Shown here: positions 54,653 through 64,000 of the stretch, piece after piece
How positions within the stretch are numbered: position 1 is the stretch's first letter
Layout: every line of letters begins with the position of its first letter
Assembly: GCA_037126765.1 (NCBI GenBank)
Contig: JBBCBC010000034.1
Coordinates: forward strand, 19,962,691 to 20,026,690
Source of the DNA: Stenogyne calaminthoides
Taxonomy: Eukaryota > Streptophyta > Magnoliopsida > Lamiales > Lamiaceae
Direction of reading: 5' to 3'
DNA length: 64,000 nucleotides
Translations under genes and position numbers: made by a program
Notes under the pieces: model-generated
Seen by the model: only the letters and a program-made list of their open reading frames with translations
Told to the model about the DNA's origin: nothing
Databases searched by the model: none

Positions 54653-56495
54653 TGTTGGGATTATACTGGAAAGTATGCTTTTACTTTGTATAATCAGACA
54701 GACTGAATTTTGGACTTATTTACTGAAATAAATTATTTATCACTGATGCTTTAAATATCATCGAATGTTACATATATTTTATGCATAACTGTTCATTAAA
54801 TAGTACTTGTTATATTGTAGTTAATTTAGTGATACCAAGATCACAGAAGATTAAATTAACAGTTCCTTGTAACTAAAAGTACACCATTCACGACCTAGAT
54901 GGAAATGAACAATCCATCGTGAAAGGTTGTAGTGTAAGGCTCAGATTGGTTTGTCTTGACCAAGAGATTACACTAGTGCATGACCGATGCATTGAAGAGG
55001 ACCTACAGGAGGACGAATTCTTCAGAACTGAACTAGGAAAAATTAGACCTCAGTGGTTAGTTATTTCATAATCTTCGTCCCTTAAATAGGATTGCGTGTG
55101 GTTAGTAACTATTGCTTTGACTTATTATGGGAAGAGAATCAATGAGATTCAATACCCTATATCTTGGGCAATATTGTTGGTCACATGCGATTGCTAAGAT
55201 TTAATACGGAGAATCGTGTGCAAGTACGCTTGTTCGATTTGCCCCCTTGAGAGGTTCATAAGTTTTATCATACCAAATCTTGCAAGTGGAACTAGTTTAC
55301 GGTATGGATAATAATGTTGAATTGTTCCTTTACCAAGGATAAAAGATATTAATTAATGGAAAGCTATTACAGTGGTTTGAATTAATTAATGGGCTAGATA
55401 ATCTTAAACACGGGAAATAATAACCGGGAGCCATATTAACTGTAATATGGGTTAAGATGGATAGTGCAATATTAATTATGTAGTGGGATTAATTAATATT
55501 TATGGGCTTGAATAATATTGTGGCTCAATATTGATAATTCAAGGTCCATTGGAAGGTCCAATCTTAATTCTCCTAAAGGCCCCCCAAGTAGCTCAAGATA
55601 AAGTCCAATAACTGAAAAAAATGTTTAAAAAAAATGAATTTTGTTGCTTATTTTTCCTCTCTTTTTCGAAAATTATGGATAAAAGGGGAGAATGATTTTC
55701 TTTGAATTTTGTTATAGAATGAAGATAAGTATTCTTGGAATACAAGATTATCTCATTAAATTCAAGAAATCTCCCACTTGGTTATTCATAGTGAGATTTT
55801 CAAAATTTTCAAGGAATTAAGGGAAAAAGAGATTTTCTTGATTTTCTTGAAAAGATATTATGGAAGATATGTATTTCTTGAAATACAAGTATATCTCATA
55901 AATTCAAGAAGATCAAAATCTTGGAATCTTGTCTCTTAATTTTTCGAAAATTGGCCATAACAAGATAAGATGAGATTTTTGTGGAATATTTTAATTGTGG
56001 AGAAAAGAATATAGGAGATATATTCAAGATTTCTTGGAGATCAAGAAAAGATTTTCCCACATTATTTTTTCCCCAAAATTTTGACCACCACCCTATCTAT
56101 AAATGGGGGATGATTCTTTCATTCCCAAGTACAATTCCATGTGCTGGAAAAATTAGTAAATCCTCAAAAGTGGTGCAACAAAGTTTATTTTTCCTTTTGT
56201 TAATTGTTCGCAAGTATCCTTCCACCGGATTGTCGAGCAAGGACTAGGGAATACTTGGGAAGGACTTTTGGTGTGTTTTCATATACAAGACCATTGCCAT
56301 TCCAAGAGGTAAGTTCACGTAAACTCGTAGTAATTCCGCATGCGTAGGATTTACGTGAACTGTTTATATGCATGATTTGTTGTTGAATTATTATTTGAAT
56401 TAATATGGGTTAATTCATGCTAGTAATAATTATCATAATTAAATTTGTATTTAAATATTCATCCCGAATAGATCCGGACAATTAATTCCCCAACA
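54653..56495 (+). repeat. LTR after C (abuts partial unit D)
   Basis: 1,843 bases with intact TG and CA ends. The TATA-like box near 56095-56103 reads TCTATAAATGG. It is followed not by a primer site but directly by RT coding sequence. Confidence 0.92.
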
Positions 56496-57494
56496 CATCC
56501 TTGGGATCAAGATCACTCGAAATCGCAAGAAAAGGATGATAGGCTTATCGCAAGCTTCATACATAGACACTGTCTTGAAACGATTCAGCATGCAGGATTC
56601 CAAGAAAGGCTTCGTACCTTTCAGACATGGAATCCATCTATCCAAGGAAATGTGCCCTAAGACACAAAAGGAGATAGATGACATGAAAGACATTCCTTAT
56701 GCCGCTACCGTTTCGGAAGCCTTATGTATGCAATGCTGTGCACGAGACCGGATATCTACTTTGTCGTTGGCATGGTGGCAAGATATCAAAGTAACCCGGG
56801 GAAAGAACATTGGACGGCAGTTAAAAACATTTTGAAGTATCTGAAAAGAACTCGAGATAGAATGTTGGTTTATCAGTCAGATAGTCTAACCCCCATCGGC
56901 TACACGGACTCGGATTTCCAATCAGACTTAGATTCCAGAAAATCTACCTCCGATAGTGTGTTTTGCATGGGAGGAGGAGCCATGACGTGGAGAAGCGTTA
57001 AGCAGAAATGCATCGTAGATTCTACCATGGAAGCCGAATATGTAGCTGCTTGCGAAGCAGCAAAAGAAGCGGTTTGGCTCAAGAACTTCCTAGTGGACTT
57101 GGATGTAGTTCCGAATTTGCCCAGCACGATCACTGTTTATTGTGACAATGTCGGAGCAGTTGCAAATTCAAGGGAACCAAGAGCCCACAAGGCCAGCAAA
57201 CACATTGAAAAGAAATACCATCTTATACGAGAAATTGTTAAGAGAGGAGATATAGAGGTGGCAAAGATCGCGTCAGAAGACAACCTAGCTGATCAATTCA
57301 CAAAGGGTCTGCCTCAGAATACATTCGAGAGACATGTGGAAGGAATGGGTGTCAAGACCGTTGACAATCTGCTTTGAGTATAAGTGGGAGACATTATTAG
57401 GTTCGTGTAGGTGACATTATATGTCACGTATTAGGAACTACACGAGACATGTTGTAGTATACTTAAAAGCAGACTTTGAGTATAAGTGGGAGAT
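56496..57494 (+). pseudogene. D: 3' fragment of pol (end of RT and RNase H)
   Basis: It begins at a CATCCTTGGGATCAAG that in C lies in RT after the YVDD block, and reads ILGIKITRNRKKRMIGLSQAS. A frameshift near 56705 interrupts. The frame from 56724 to 57377 is open through RNase H (STMEAEYVAACEAAKEAVWL, ITVYCDNVGAVANSREPRAHK, HIEKKYHLIREIV). The usual 3' stretch with purine tract leads to the next LTR. Everything 5' of this point is missing. Confidence 0.9.
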
Positions 57495-59333
57495 TGTTGG
57501 GATTATACTGGAAAGTATGCTTTTACTTTGTATAATCAGACTGAATTTCGGACTTATTTACTGAAATAAATTGTTTATCACTGATGCTTTAAATATCATC
57601 GAATGTTACATATATTTACTGCATAATTGTTCAATAAATAGTATGTGTTACATTGTAGTTAATTTATTGATACCAAATCACAGAAGATTAAATTAACAGT
57701 TTCTTGTAATCAAAAGTACACCATTCACGACCTAGATGGACATGAACAATCCATCGTGAAAGGTTAAAGTGTAACGCTCAGATTGGCTTGTCTTGACCAA
57801 GAGATTACACTAGTGCATGTCTAGTGCACTGAAGAGGACCTACAGGAGGACAAATTCTTCAGAACTGAACTAGGAAGAATTAGACTTCAATGGTTCGTTA
57901 TTTCTTAATCTTCGTCCCTTAAATAGGATCGTGTGTGGTTAGTAATTATTGCTTTGACTTATTACGGGTAGAGAATCAACGAGATTCAATACTTTATATC
58001 TTGGGCAATATTATTGGTCACATGTGTTGCTAAGATTTAATACGAAGAATCGTGTGCAAGTACGCTTGTTCGATTTGCCCCCTTGGGAGGTTCATAAGTT
58101 TTATCATACCAAATCTTGCAAGTTGAACTAGTTTCCGGTATGAATAATAATGTTGAACCGTTCCTTTACCAAGGATAAATGATGTTAATTAATGGAAAGT
58201 TATTTCAGTGGCTTGAATTAATTAATGGGCTAGATAATCTTAAACACGGGAAATAATAACCGGGAGTCATATTAACTGTAATATGGGTTAAGATGGATAG
58301 TGCAATATTAATTATGTAGTGGGATTAATTAATATTTATGGGCTTGAATAATATTGTGGCTCAATATTGATAATTCAAGGTCCATTGGAAGGTCCAATCT
58401 TAATTCTCCTAAAGGCCCCTCAAGTAGCCCAACATAAAGTCCAATAACTGAAAAATGTGTTTAAAAATAAAATAAATTTGTTGCTTATTTTTCCTCATGT
58501 TTTTAGAAAATTATGAATAAAAGTGGAGAAAGGTTTTTTTTTGAATTTTGTTATGGAATGAAGATATGTATTCTTGAAATACAAGATTATCTCATTAAAT
58601 TCAAGAAATCTCCCACTTGGTTATTCATATGTAAATTTCAAATTTTTTGAATAATCAAGGGAAAGAAAGATTTTCTTGATTTTCTTGAAAAGATATTATG
58701 GAAGATATGTATTCTTCGAATACATGTATATTTCATAAATTCAAGAAGATTCAAATCTTGGAATCTTGATCCTTGTTTTTTTCGAAAATTCCATAACAAG
58801 ATGAGGTGGGATTTTTTGTGGAATATTTTAATTATGGAGAAAAGAATATATGAGATATATTCAAGATTTCTTAGAGATCAAGAAAAGATTTTCCCACATT
58901 GTTTTTTCCCCAAATTTTCGACCACCACCCCATCTATAAATAGGGGATGATTCTTTCATTCTCAAGTACAATTCCATGCGCTGGAAAAATTAGTAAATCC
59001 ACAAAGGTGGTGCAACAAATTTTATTTTCCCTTTTGTTAATTTTTCGCGAGCTTCCTTCCACCGGATTGTCGAGCAAGGACTAGGGAATACTTGTGAAGG
59101 TCTTTTGGTGTGTTTTCATTGACGAGACCATTGTCATTCCGAGAGGTAAGTTCACGTAAACTCGTAGTAATTCCGCATGTGTAGGATTTACGTGAACTGT
59201 TTATATGCATGATTTGTTGTTGAATTATTATTTGAATTAATATAGGATTAATTCATGCTAGTAATAATTGTTAGAATTAAATTTATATTTAAATATTCAT
59301 CCCAAATAGATCCTGGCAATTAATTCCCCAACA
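57495..59333 (+). repeat. D: terminal LTR of the array
   Basis: 1,839 bases with intact ends and a TATA box near 58933-58941 (TCTATAAATAG). It is followed by unrelated sequence starting GAAAAAACC. Confidence 0.92.
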
Positions 59334-59609
59334 GAAAAAACCCTCAGCAAGATCACTGTCTGTAGACCTCAATCTTCCGTACTTGCTCTCAAGGGCAGGC
59401 ATGCTCACTCCGCCGGATACTGCCTGAGGGAGCCGACCATACTGCTCGCCCGTCGAGGCGAGCAACTAGACAAAAAACCATCATCATTTCTGACTCATTT
59501 AGAGCACCTGGTTAGGGCTTATCCAGCTCATCCTTTTGTCCATGGAAGCAGGTCACTCTTGACTGTTATCAACAAACACCATGAATTTTTGATTGAGATA
59601 GTCGAATAA
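59310..59609 (+). other. Orphan open frame abutting the LTR, no start codon
   Basis: The frame is open from inside the LTR end to TAA at 59607-59609. The 92 codons outside the LTR include LSKITVCRPQSSVLALKG, SFLTHLEHLVRAYPAHPF and LLTVINKHHEFLIEIVE. There is no ATG at the front and GC content is higher than in the DNA to its right, which suggests a cut-off exon or a fragment of another element. I do not recognise the protein. Confidence 0.35.
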
Positions 59610-61656
59610 TGTTATATTTTTTAACATTTTTTTTCAAAATAAACACACATTTTCGACCATTTTGAGATTTTGATCGAATCGGTGTAAATTCGTTCGATTG
59701 ATAAACAATATTGGCTTGGGCGGTAAGGGATGGAGAATTAGAAACAATATTCTTTGGTGAGAGAGGAGAAGGAAAAGAGAAATTGGGATTTCTTTTGCTC
59801 AAGATTAGATGGTGTACAATGAATATATTTAATGTTTTAGGTAAAATTACATAAGTATATTTAATAATGAGTGTATAGAGCACGAACGAATCTACATAGA
59901 GCTTCTCACCAACCAACTTAGTTTTTGTATATATATAATTTATATTTTATTCTATGGTACTGCCTCAAATAAATTCAGATCAATTTTTTTTATTGAGGGA
60001 GGGGGGAATTTTTTTTATTGGGAAAAATAGTTTTAACATATTTTATTATCTTTTTCTTATTAAAATTGAAATCACTCTTACTTTAAAATATTTGTACTTT
60101 CAAATATGAGCGACTTAGAACTCTCAGATCTAGTTTTTCGTTCTCTAATCACAATTGATTTTCAAGCCTCCTTCAACCGCCACCAGTGTCAACGTCGCCC
60201 CTTTCCCAATCGACTTGTGAAAGCTTAGATTTTGGTGAGTAATCGAGGGATTTTAGATCTTGGAAAATACCGTGTTATTTTTAACTATCGAACCAGCTTT
60301 TGTGTGTACGTTTGTTTGGAGAAAATTACCTCGGAGCACGGAACACTTAGACGCATACTAAACTCAGACACCTAGGCTTGTGTGATTCGACGACTGATGT
60401 AGTTGAAGCTTCAAGATCATTAATGGAGATGATGAATGAAATTTCAAAACCCTCAATCTGCTTATTCATCAGGCAATAGAAAATTGAGTATTTTTTAAGG
60501 GGATACAGTTGGAATATCATTCAGTTATGAGGTTAATTTTATCTTTTGATTCATTTATAATACATTCGCTTTTTCAGTAAGACACACATTTATTGTGTGC
60601 ATGCCAAGCTACAATGAAACAGTCTGCCCCTTTCAATCTTGGGGAATTTATTTATCTATTTTATCGCCCAATAATTTGACTTAGCCAGCAAACAAGGCTT
60701 AACAAAAATATATCAAATAGTAAAACTCTGATGAGATTTATTAGTTAAAAGTTTTTTAAGTTGTTAATTGATAAAATCATGTGTTGAAATGCTGTTAATG
60801 TGATACAATTGTTTACATGTACTTTCAATCAACTCATAAAATGTTAAAGTATTTCTTTAATTATTCTTCCAACGTTACATTATTTTGCAAGCACTTTGTT
60901 TTGAATAATCAACACCATATGACCATATCCACTATCAAAAGTGTTGCTATGAATTTTGGGTGATAAAAGATAAGAAAAGGCATCGCAAAATTATCCGAAG
61001 CCAAACGCAACCTAAAAGATGATGTGACATTTGAGTGGGAGTGATGGGAGGAGAATATCTTGTTCCAAACTGTGGGTTCGAGCGGCTCCGTGTTTCCGCG
61101 GCTTTTCGGAGGGGGCGAATAGCAGCCGTTAGATTTTTCCATTTCTTTTTCTGGATTTATAATATAATAATAGGATTAGACTTTTTGTCTTTCTTTTCTT
61201 ACTTTCTACGCTGGGTCCTTGCAGACGCCACACCCCATTAACTTAATATCTTACCCCACTAACATATTTTTTCACCGTGGATTTTAAACCATGCATTATT
61301 TATGCTGAATCGGGCTCACTTCATTCTATTTTTTATTATCTGATTATTATAGACATAAAAAATTTTAAAAAATAAGAGATAATAGTGTTAAATGATATAA
61401 AATGGATAAAGTGAGTTTGATGGAAGAAAATAATAATATTAAATAATGTAAAGTGAGTTTGGTGGAAAAATATAATACTACTATTAAATAGTATTGGAAG
61501 TTGCTTTATTTCTTTTTTAAAAAAAGGCCAAACAAAATTAGGACGATTATTTACGGAAAGTGGACAATCAAAATTAGGATAGAATGAGTATTTTTTTTCT
61601 ATTAATAGTTGAATAATTTAGTATGTACAAATTATATTTTTCGGTGTAATAAATTG
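59610..61656. other. AT-rich intergenic sequence, no supported gene
   Basis: No ORF of weight. A short C/T-rich stretch ending TTTTG|GTGAGTAA near 60230-60240 looks like an exon edge with a splice donor, but nothing supports a gene. Near 61375-61480 there are two similar copies of a TAAAGTGAGTTTGRTGGAA motif. Confidence 0.45.
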
Positions 61657-61658
61657 TA

Positions 61659-61862
61659 CTACCTCCGTCCCGAAAAAACGTGCACACCACCTTTATTATC
61701 GAGTTTTTGTGAGCGAATTGTTTATTAGTATTATAGATCTACCTCTCATCTATTGCATGCATCTTTAAAAATTATTTTATCATTTCAAATACTAATAAAA
61801 AAACTCGCTCGCAAAAACACGTGAAAACAGTAAACGTGCACGTTTCTTTGGGACGGAGGGAG
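61659..61862. mobile_element. Stowaway-type MITE 1
   Basis: 204 bases with terminal inverted repeats CTACCTCCGTCCCGAAA and, at the other end, the complement of CTCCCTCCGTCCCAAAG. The inner repeats continue into ACGTGCAC. TA flanks both sides (61657-61658 and 61863-61864). The CTCCCTCCGTCCC ends are diagnostic of plant Stowaway (Tc1/mariner-derived) elements. No coding. Confidence 0.9.
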
Positions 61863-62025
61863 TAGTATATTTTAAAATATATTATGAGTGTACAGTGCAC
61901 TTGAATACATATAAAACTTACTCTTAATTAATTGATGTATTTTACTCGATCTACAATTATATTATTTTTATATATGTGATATTTCAACTCGCCAAATTAC
62001 TTCTTCTTTTAAGTTCTAAAAATGA

Positions 62026-62537
62026 GAGAAAAAAAGTTTTTTGGTCCCATAACTTATGCACTGTCCATTTTTCATACAAAAAAAAAATAATGTCCAATTT
62101 TAGTCTCACAACTAAATTAATTGTCCAATTTTAACCCATTTTCATCAAAAAAGTTGGGAAAAATGTCATTTTCGATCTCATGCAAGTTATGTGGCGGTCA
62201 AATTTAATTGTTCATACATTTACATATTAAAAATTTTAGTTTTGATTATATTTATTGAATTATTTACATATGTATAGTTTAATTGATTGAAAAATGTAAA
62301 AAAATAAAAAGAAATAAATAGTCAGCGTTCACGTCATTGAGGGCATAGAGAACCCCCAAATTTTATCGACACGTGACTCACACGTCATCAAAACGGTGTT
62401 ATTCGCGATCTTTCGATAAAAATGAGACCAAAATTGGACAATCAATTTAATTATGAGATCAAAATTGGACATTTAAATTTTTTGGGACAAAAAATTGATT
62501 GTAGATAAGTTATAGGACAAAAAAACTTTTTTTTCTC
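62026..62537. mobile_element. Non-autonomous Mutator-like element with long inverted repeats
   Basis: 512 bases. The left end GAGAAAAAAAGTTTTTTGG and right end AAAACTTTTTTTTCTC are inverted. The inverted similarity extends inward over 100 bases (GTCCAATTTTAG against CAAAATTGGAC). The 9-base duplication TAAAAATGA flanks it at 62017-62025 and 62538-62546. A 9-base duplication with long inverted ends points to Mutator-like elements. No transposase coding. Confidence 0.8.
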
Positions 62538-62546
62538 TAAAAATGA

Positions 62547-63648
62547 TGATAACTAATTTATTTCCCTAAATACTAAATAGCGCGGCCATTGACATTATCG
62601 ATTTTTTTTTAACTAAATATATCCACTTTATAATTGCGCTTAGTGGTACATATTACATAATGTTAAAATATGTTGTTCATTGAATGTATTCAGCAAAAAT
62701 CTGAACGTGACATTAAAATCTTAGATAAAAACTTACAGAAATTAACAGTATGAATTTAGGGCGGGCCAATTATACTGTCAGTATTCTTTTCACAACTCTC
62801 TTTTTAAATACACAAAATATAAACGTCTTATCACTAAAATTCATATATAAATATTATATTATGTAATATCTTCTAAAAATAGAAAATGAAAATCAATGCC
62901 GCACAAAAAAACTCGCGGGTCAAAATCGGCAAAATAAGTATAATTTGGTATTTTCAGTTCGATATATCAAACCACCCCTAATTATGTATATATAGTGTCA
63001 CGGTTAAAAATTAAATATTTTTAAAACAACGACACTTATATATAAATAATAATAATATTTTATATGCATAATAGATTAACGGTGACACTTAAAAAGAAAA
63101 AATCTCGTGAATCCTGATTCAAATTTGACCTACTGATGCCATTAACCTCCCCAACTCTTCTATCGTTATATATCACTATTGGAGGGACCCAATTATCCAC
63201 TCACATTTTCATACTTTACACCAAATTATTATATTTTTTGTTTTATTTTCAATTTTAAAATATTTCACACCCTTTTTAAATGTGTTTATTCAATAAACTA
63301 TGTTACATTATTGATAAATTTATTTTATATTATTAAATAAAAATTCAAATCAACTTATTTCGTTATCAACGGGATTAATTACTATTAATTAATTTATTTT
63401 TTTTTTTTTCTTTTTTGATAAAGAAATTACTAGTATAAGGTAAGATATTAATACTATCAACAATGTAACTTTAGGATTCAAAAGAAATACTTCAAGATTA
63501 TCACAACTATTACTAAAAGGTGCATGATTTTTATAATATTACTAAGAAGTGCAAAATACAACCCAAAAAACTCCAAAACACCCTTGCCATCACCTCACTT
63601 TCAATGTAATAAGTTGTATATTTTTAAAATATAATATAAGATATATTG
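62547..63648. other. AT-rich sequence, nothing recognised
   Basis: Homopolymer and AT-rich intergenic DNA with no open frame, RNA gene or repeat that I can support. Confidence 0.5.
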
Positions 63649-63650
63649 TA

Positions 63651-63852
63651 CTCCCTTCATCCCATTTGATGGTTCACATTTTGACCGGCACACATTTTAA
63701 TAAAAAGTGACTTTATTGATTTTTCAAAGGGGATGGAGAGTGGAGATTGTGTGGTGGAGATTGTAAGATATTTTTTCCATATTTGGAGTGTACAACTTAA
63801 AATGGGACGGACCGAAATGAAAAGTGTGAAATCTCAAATGGGAAGGAGGGAG
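63651..63852. mobile_element. Stowaway-type MITE 2
   Basis: 202 bases, ends CTCCCTTCATCCCATTTGA and the complement of CTCCCTCCTTCCCATTTGA, with TA on both sides (63649-63650 and 63853-63854). It is a different subfamily from MITE 1, to judge from the inner repeat. Confidence 0.88.
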
Positions 63853-63900
63853 TATACCTGATGCATAGTGCAACAAGTTATATATTTCTAAAATATACTA

Positions 63901-64000
63901 CTCCCTCTGTCCCAATCTTTAAGGCAATTTTGCCATTTTTTTTGTCCCAATATTTCCTAAAATTGAAATACACTTTATCACTTTTCACATAAAATACTAT
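63901..64000. mobile_element. Stowaway-type MITE 3, cut by window end
   Basis: CTCCCTCTGTCCCAATCTTT follows TA at 63899-63900 and runs out of the window. Only the left end is visible. Confidence 0.7.

Larger units (their letters stand above)
47261..56495 (+). mobile_element. Ty1/copia element C, full structure, coding broken
   Basis: LTRs 47261-49103 and 54653-56495, primer site at 49106, leader, gag-pol and purine tract. It overlaps B at the shared LTR and D at the second shared LTR, as part of a head-to-tail array. Confidence 0.92.

Noticed and set aside
47261..59333. Reading the three plus-strand LTRs as independent solo LTRs
   Set aside because: Purine tracts precede each, and internal sequences of the same family lie between them in the same orientation, so an array explains them better.
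60130..60250. Possible 5' exon with donor TTTTG|GTGAGTAA
   Set aside because: One splice-like site without an open frame, promoter or downstream exon is not enough.
60909..61241. Short frames on both strands around a GC-richer patch
   Set aside because: Each is under 80 codons, without domain or context, on both strands at once.

Overview
The window is nuclear DNA from a flowering plant, probably a eudicot. Nearly everything from 1 to about 59,333 is LTR retrotransposon, stacked by nested insertion, tandem duplication and inversion. The last 4.7 kb is AT-rich sequence with small DNA transposons. I see no tRNA, rRNA, CRISPR array or intact host gene. The plant assignment rests on Ty1/copia and Ty3/gypsy Tat-type elements with tRNA-Met type primer sites, plant-style GT-AG introns, Stowaway-type elements and a Mutator-like non-autonomous element.

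Region 1 (1-32,881) is three elements nested like dolls. H is a minus-strand Ty1/copia element. Its integrase and reverse transcriptase lie at 1-1,991; its leader, primer site and LTR lie at 29,582-32,881. F, a Ty3/gypsy Tat-type element (about 1,997-29,581), sits inside H. G, a Sirevirus-like copia element (8,683-22,559), sits inside the integrase of F. Five-base target duplications support both insertions: CATAA for F, CCGTT/CCATT for G.

F carries the usual gag, protease, reverse transcriptase, RNase H, a second RNase H and integrase. Between pol and its 3' LTR it also carries cargo. One piece is a small sense ORF behind its own TATA box. The other is a long antisense gene with its own TATA box, three short GT-AG introns that preserve the reading frame, a domain like that of 'putative gypsy type transposon' proteins, and a heptad-repeat coiled coil. 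This convergent cargo pair is the most interesting content of the window. G carries a gag with coiled coil, pol, and a long envelope-position ORF with coiled coil.

Region 2 (32,882-59,333) holds one copia family in four copies. A is on the minus strand with both LTRs. B, C and D are on the plus strand as a head-to-tail array that shares LTRs. A and B point away from each other and form a large inverted repeat that could give hairpin RNA. All copies are broken by stops or frameshifts, and B is the least damaged.

Region 3 (59,334-64,000) starts with an orphan 92-codon open frame abutting the last LTR. It then holds a Stowaway-type MITE, a 512-bp Mutator-like element with a 9-bp target duplication, a second Stowaway and the start of a third.

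A technical caution applies. In sharply bounded blocks, mostly in G and the left LTR of A, homologous copies differ systematically where one copy has CAG or CTG: the other reads CG, TCG or TCA. This looks like base-calling error at methylated CHG sites, so part of the apparent gene decay may be artificial.
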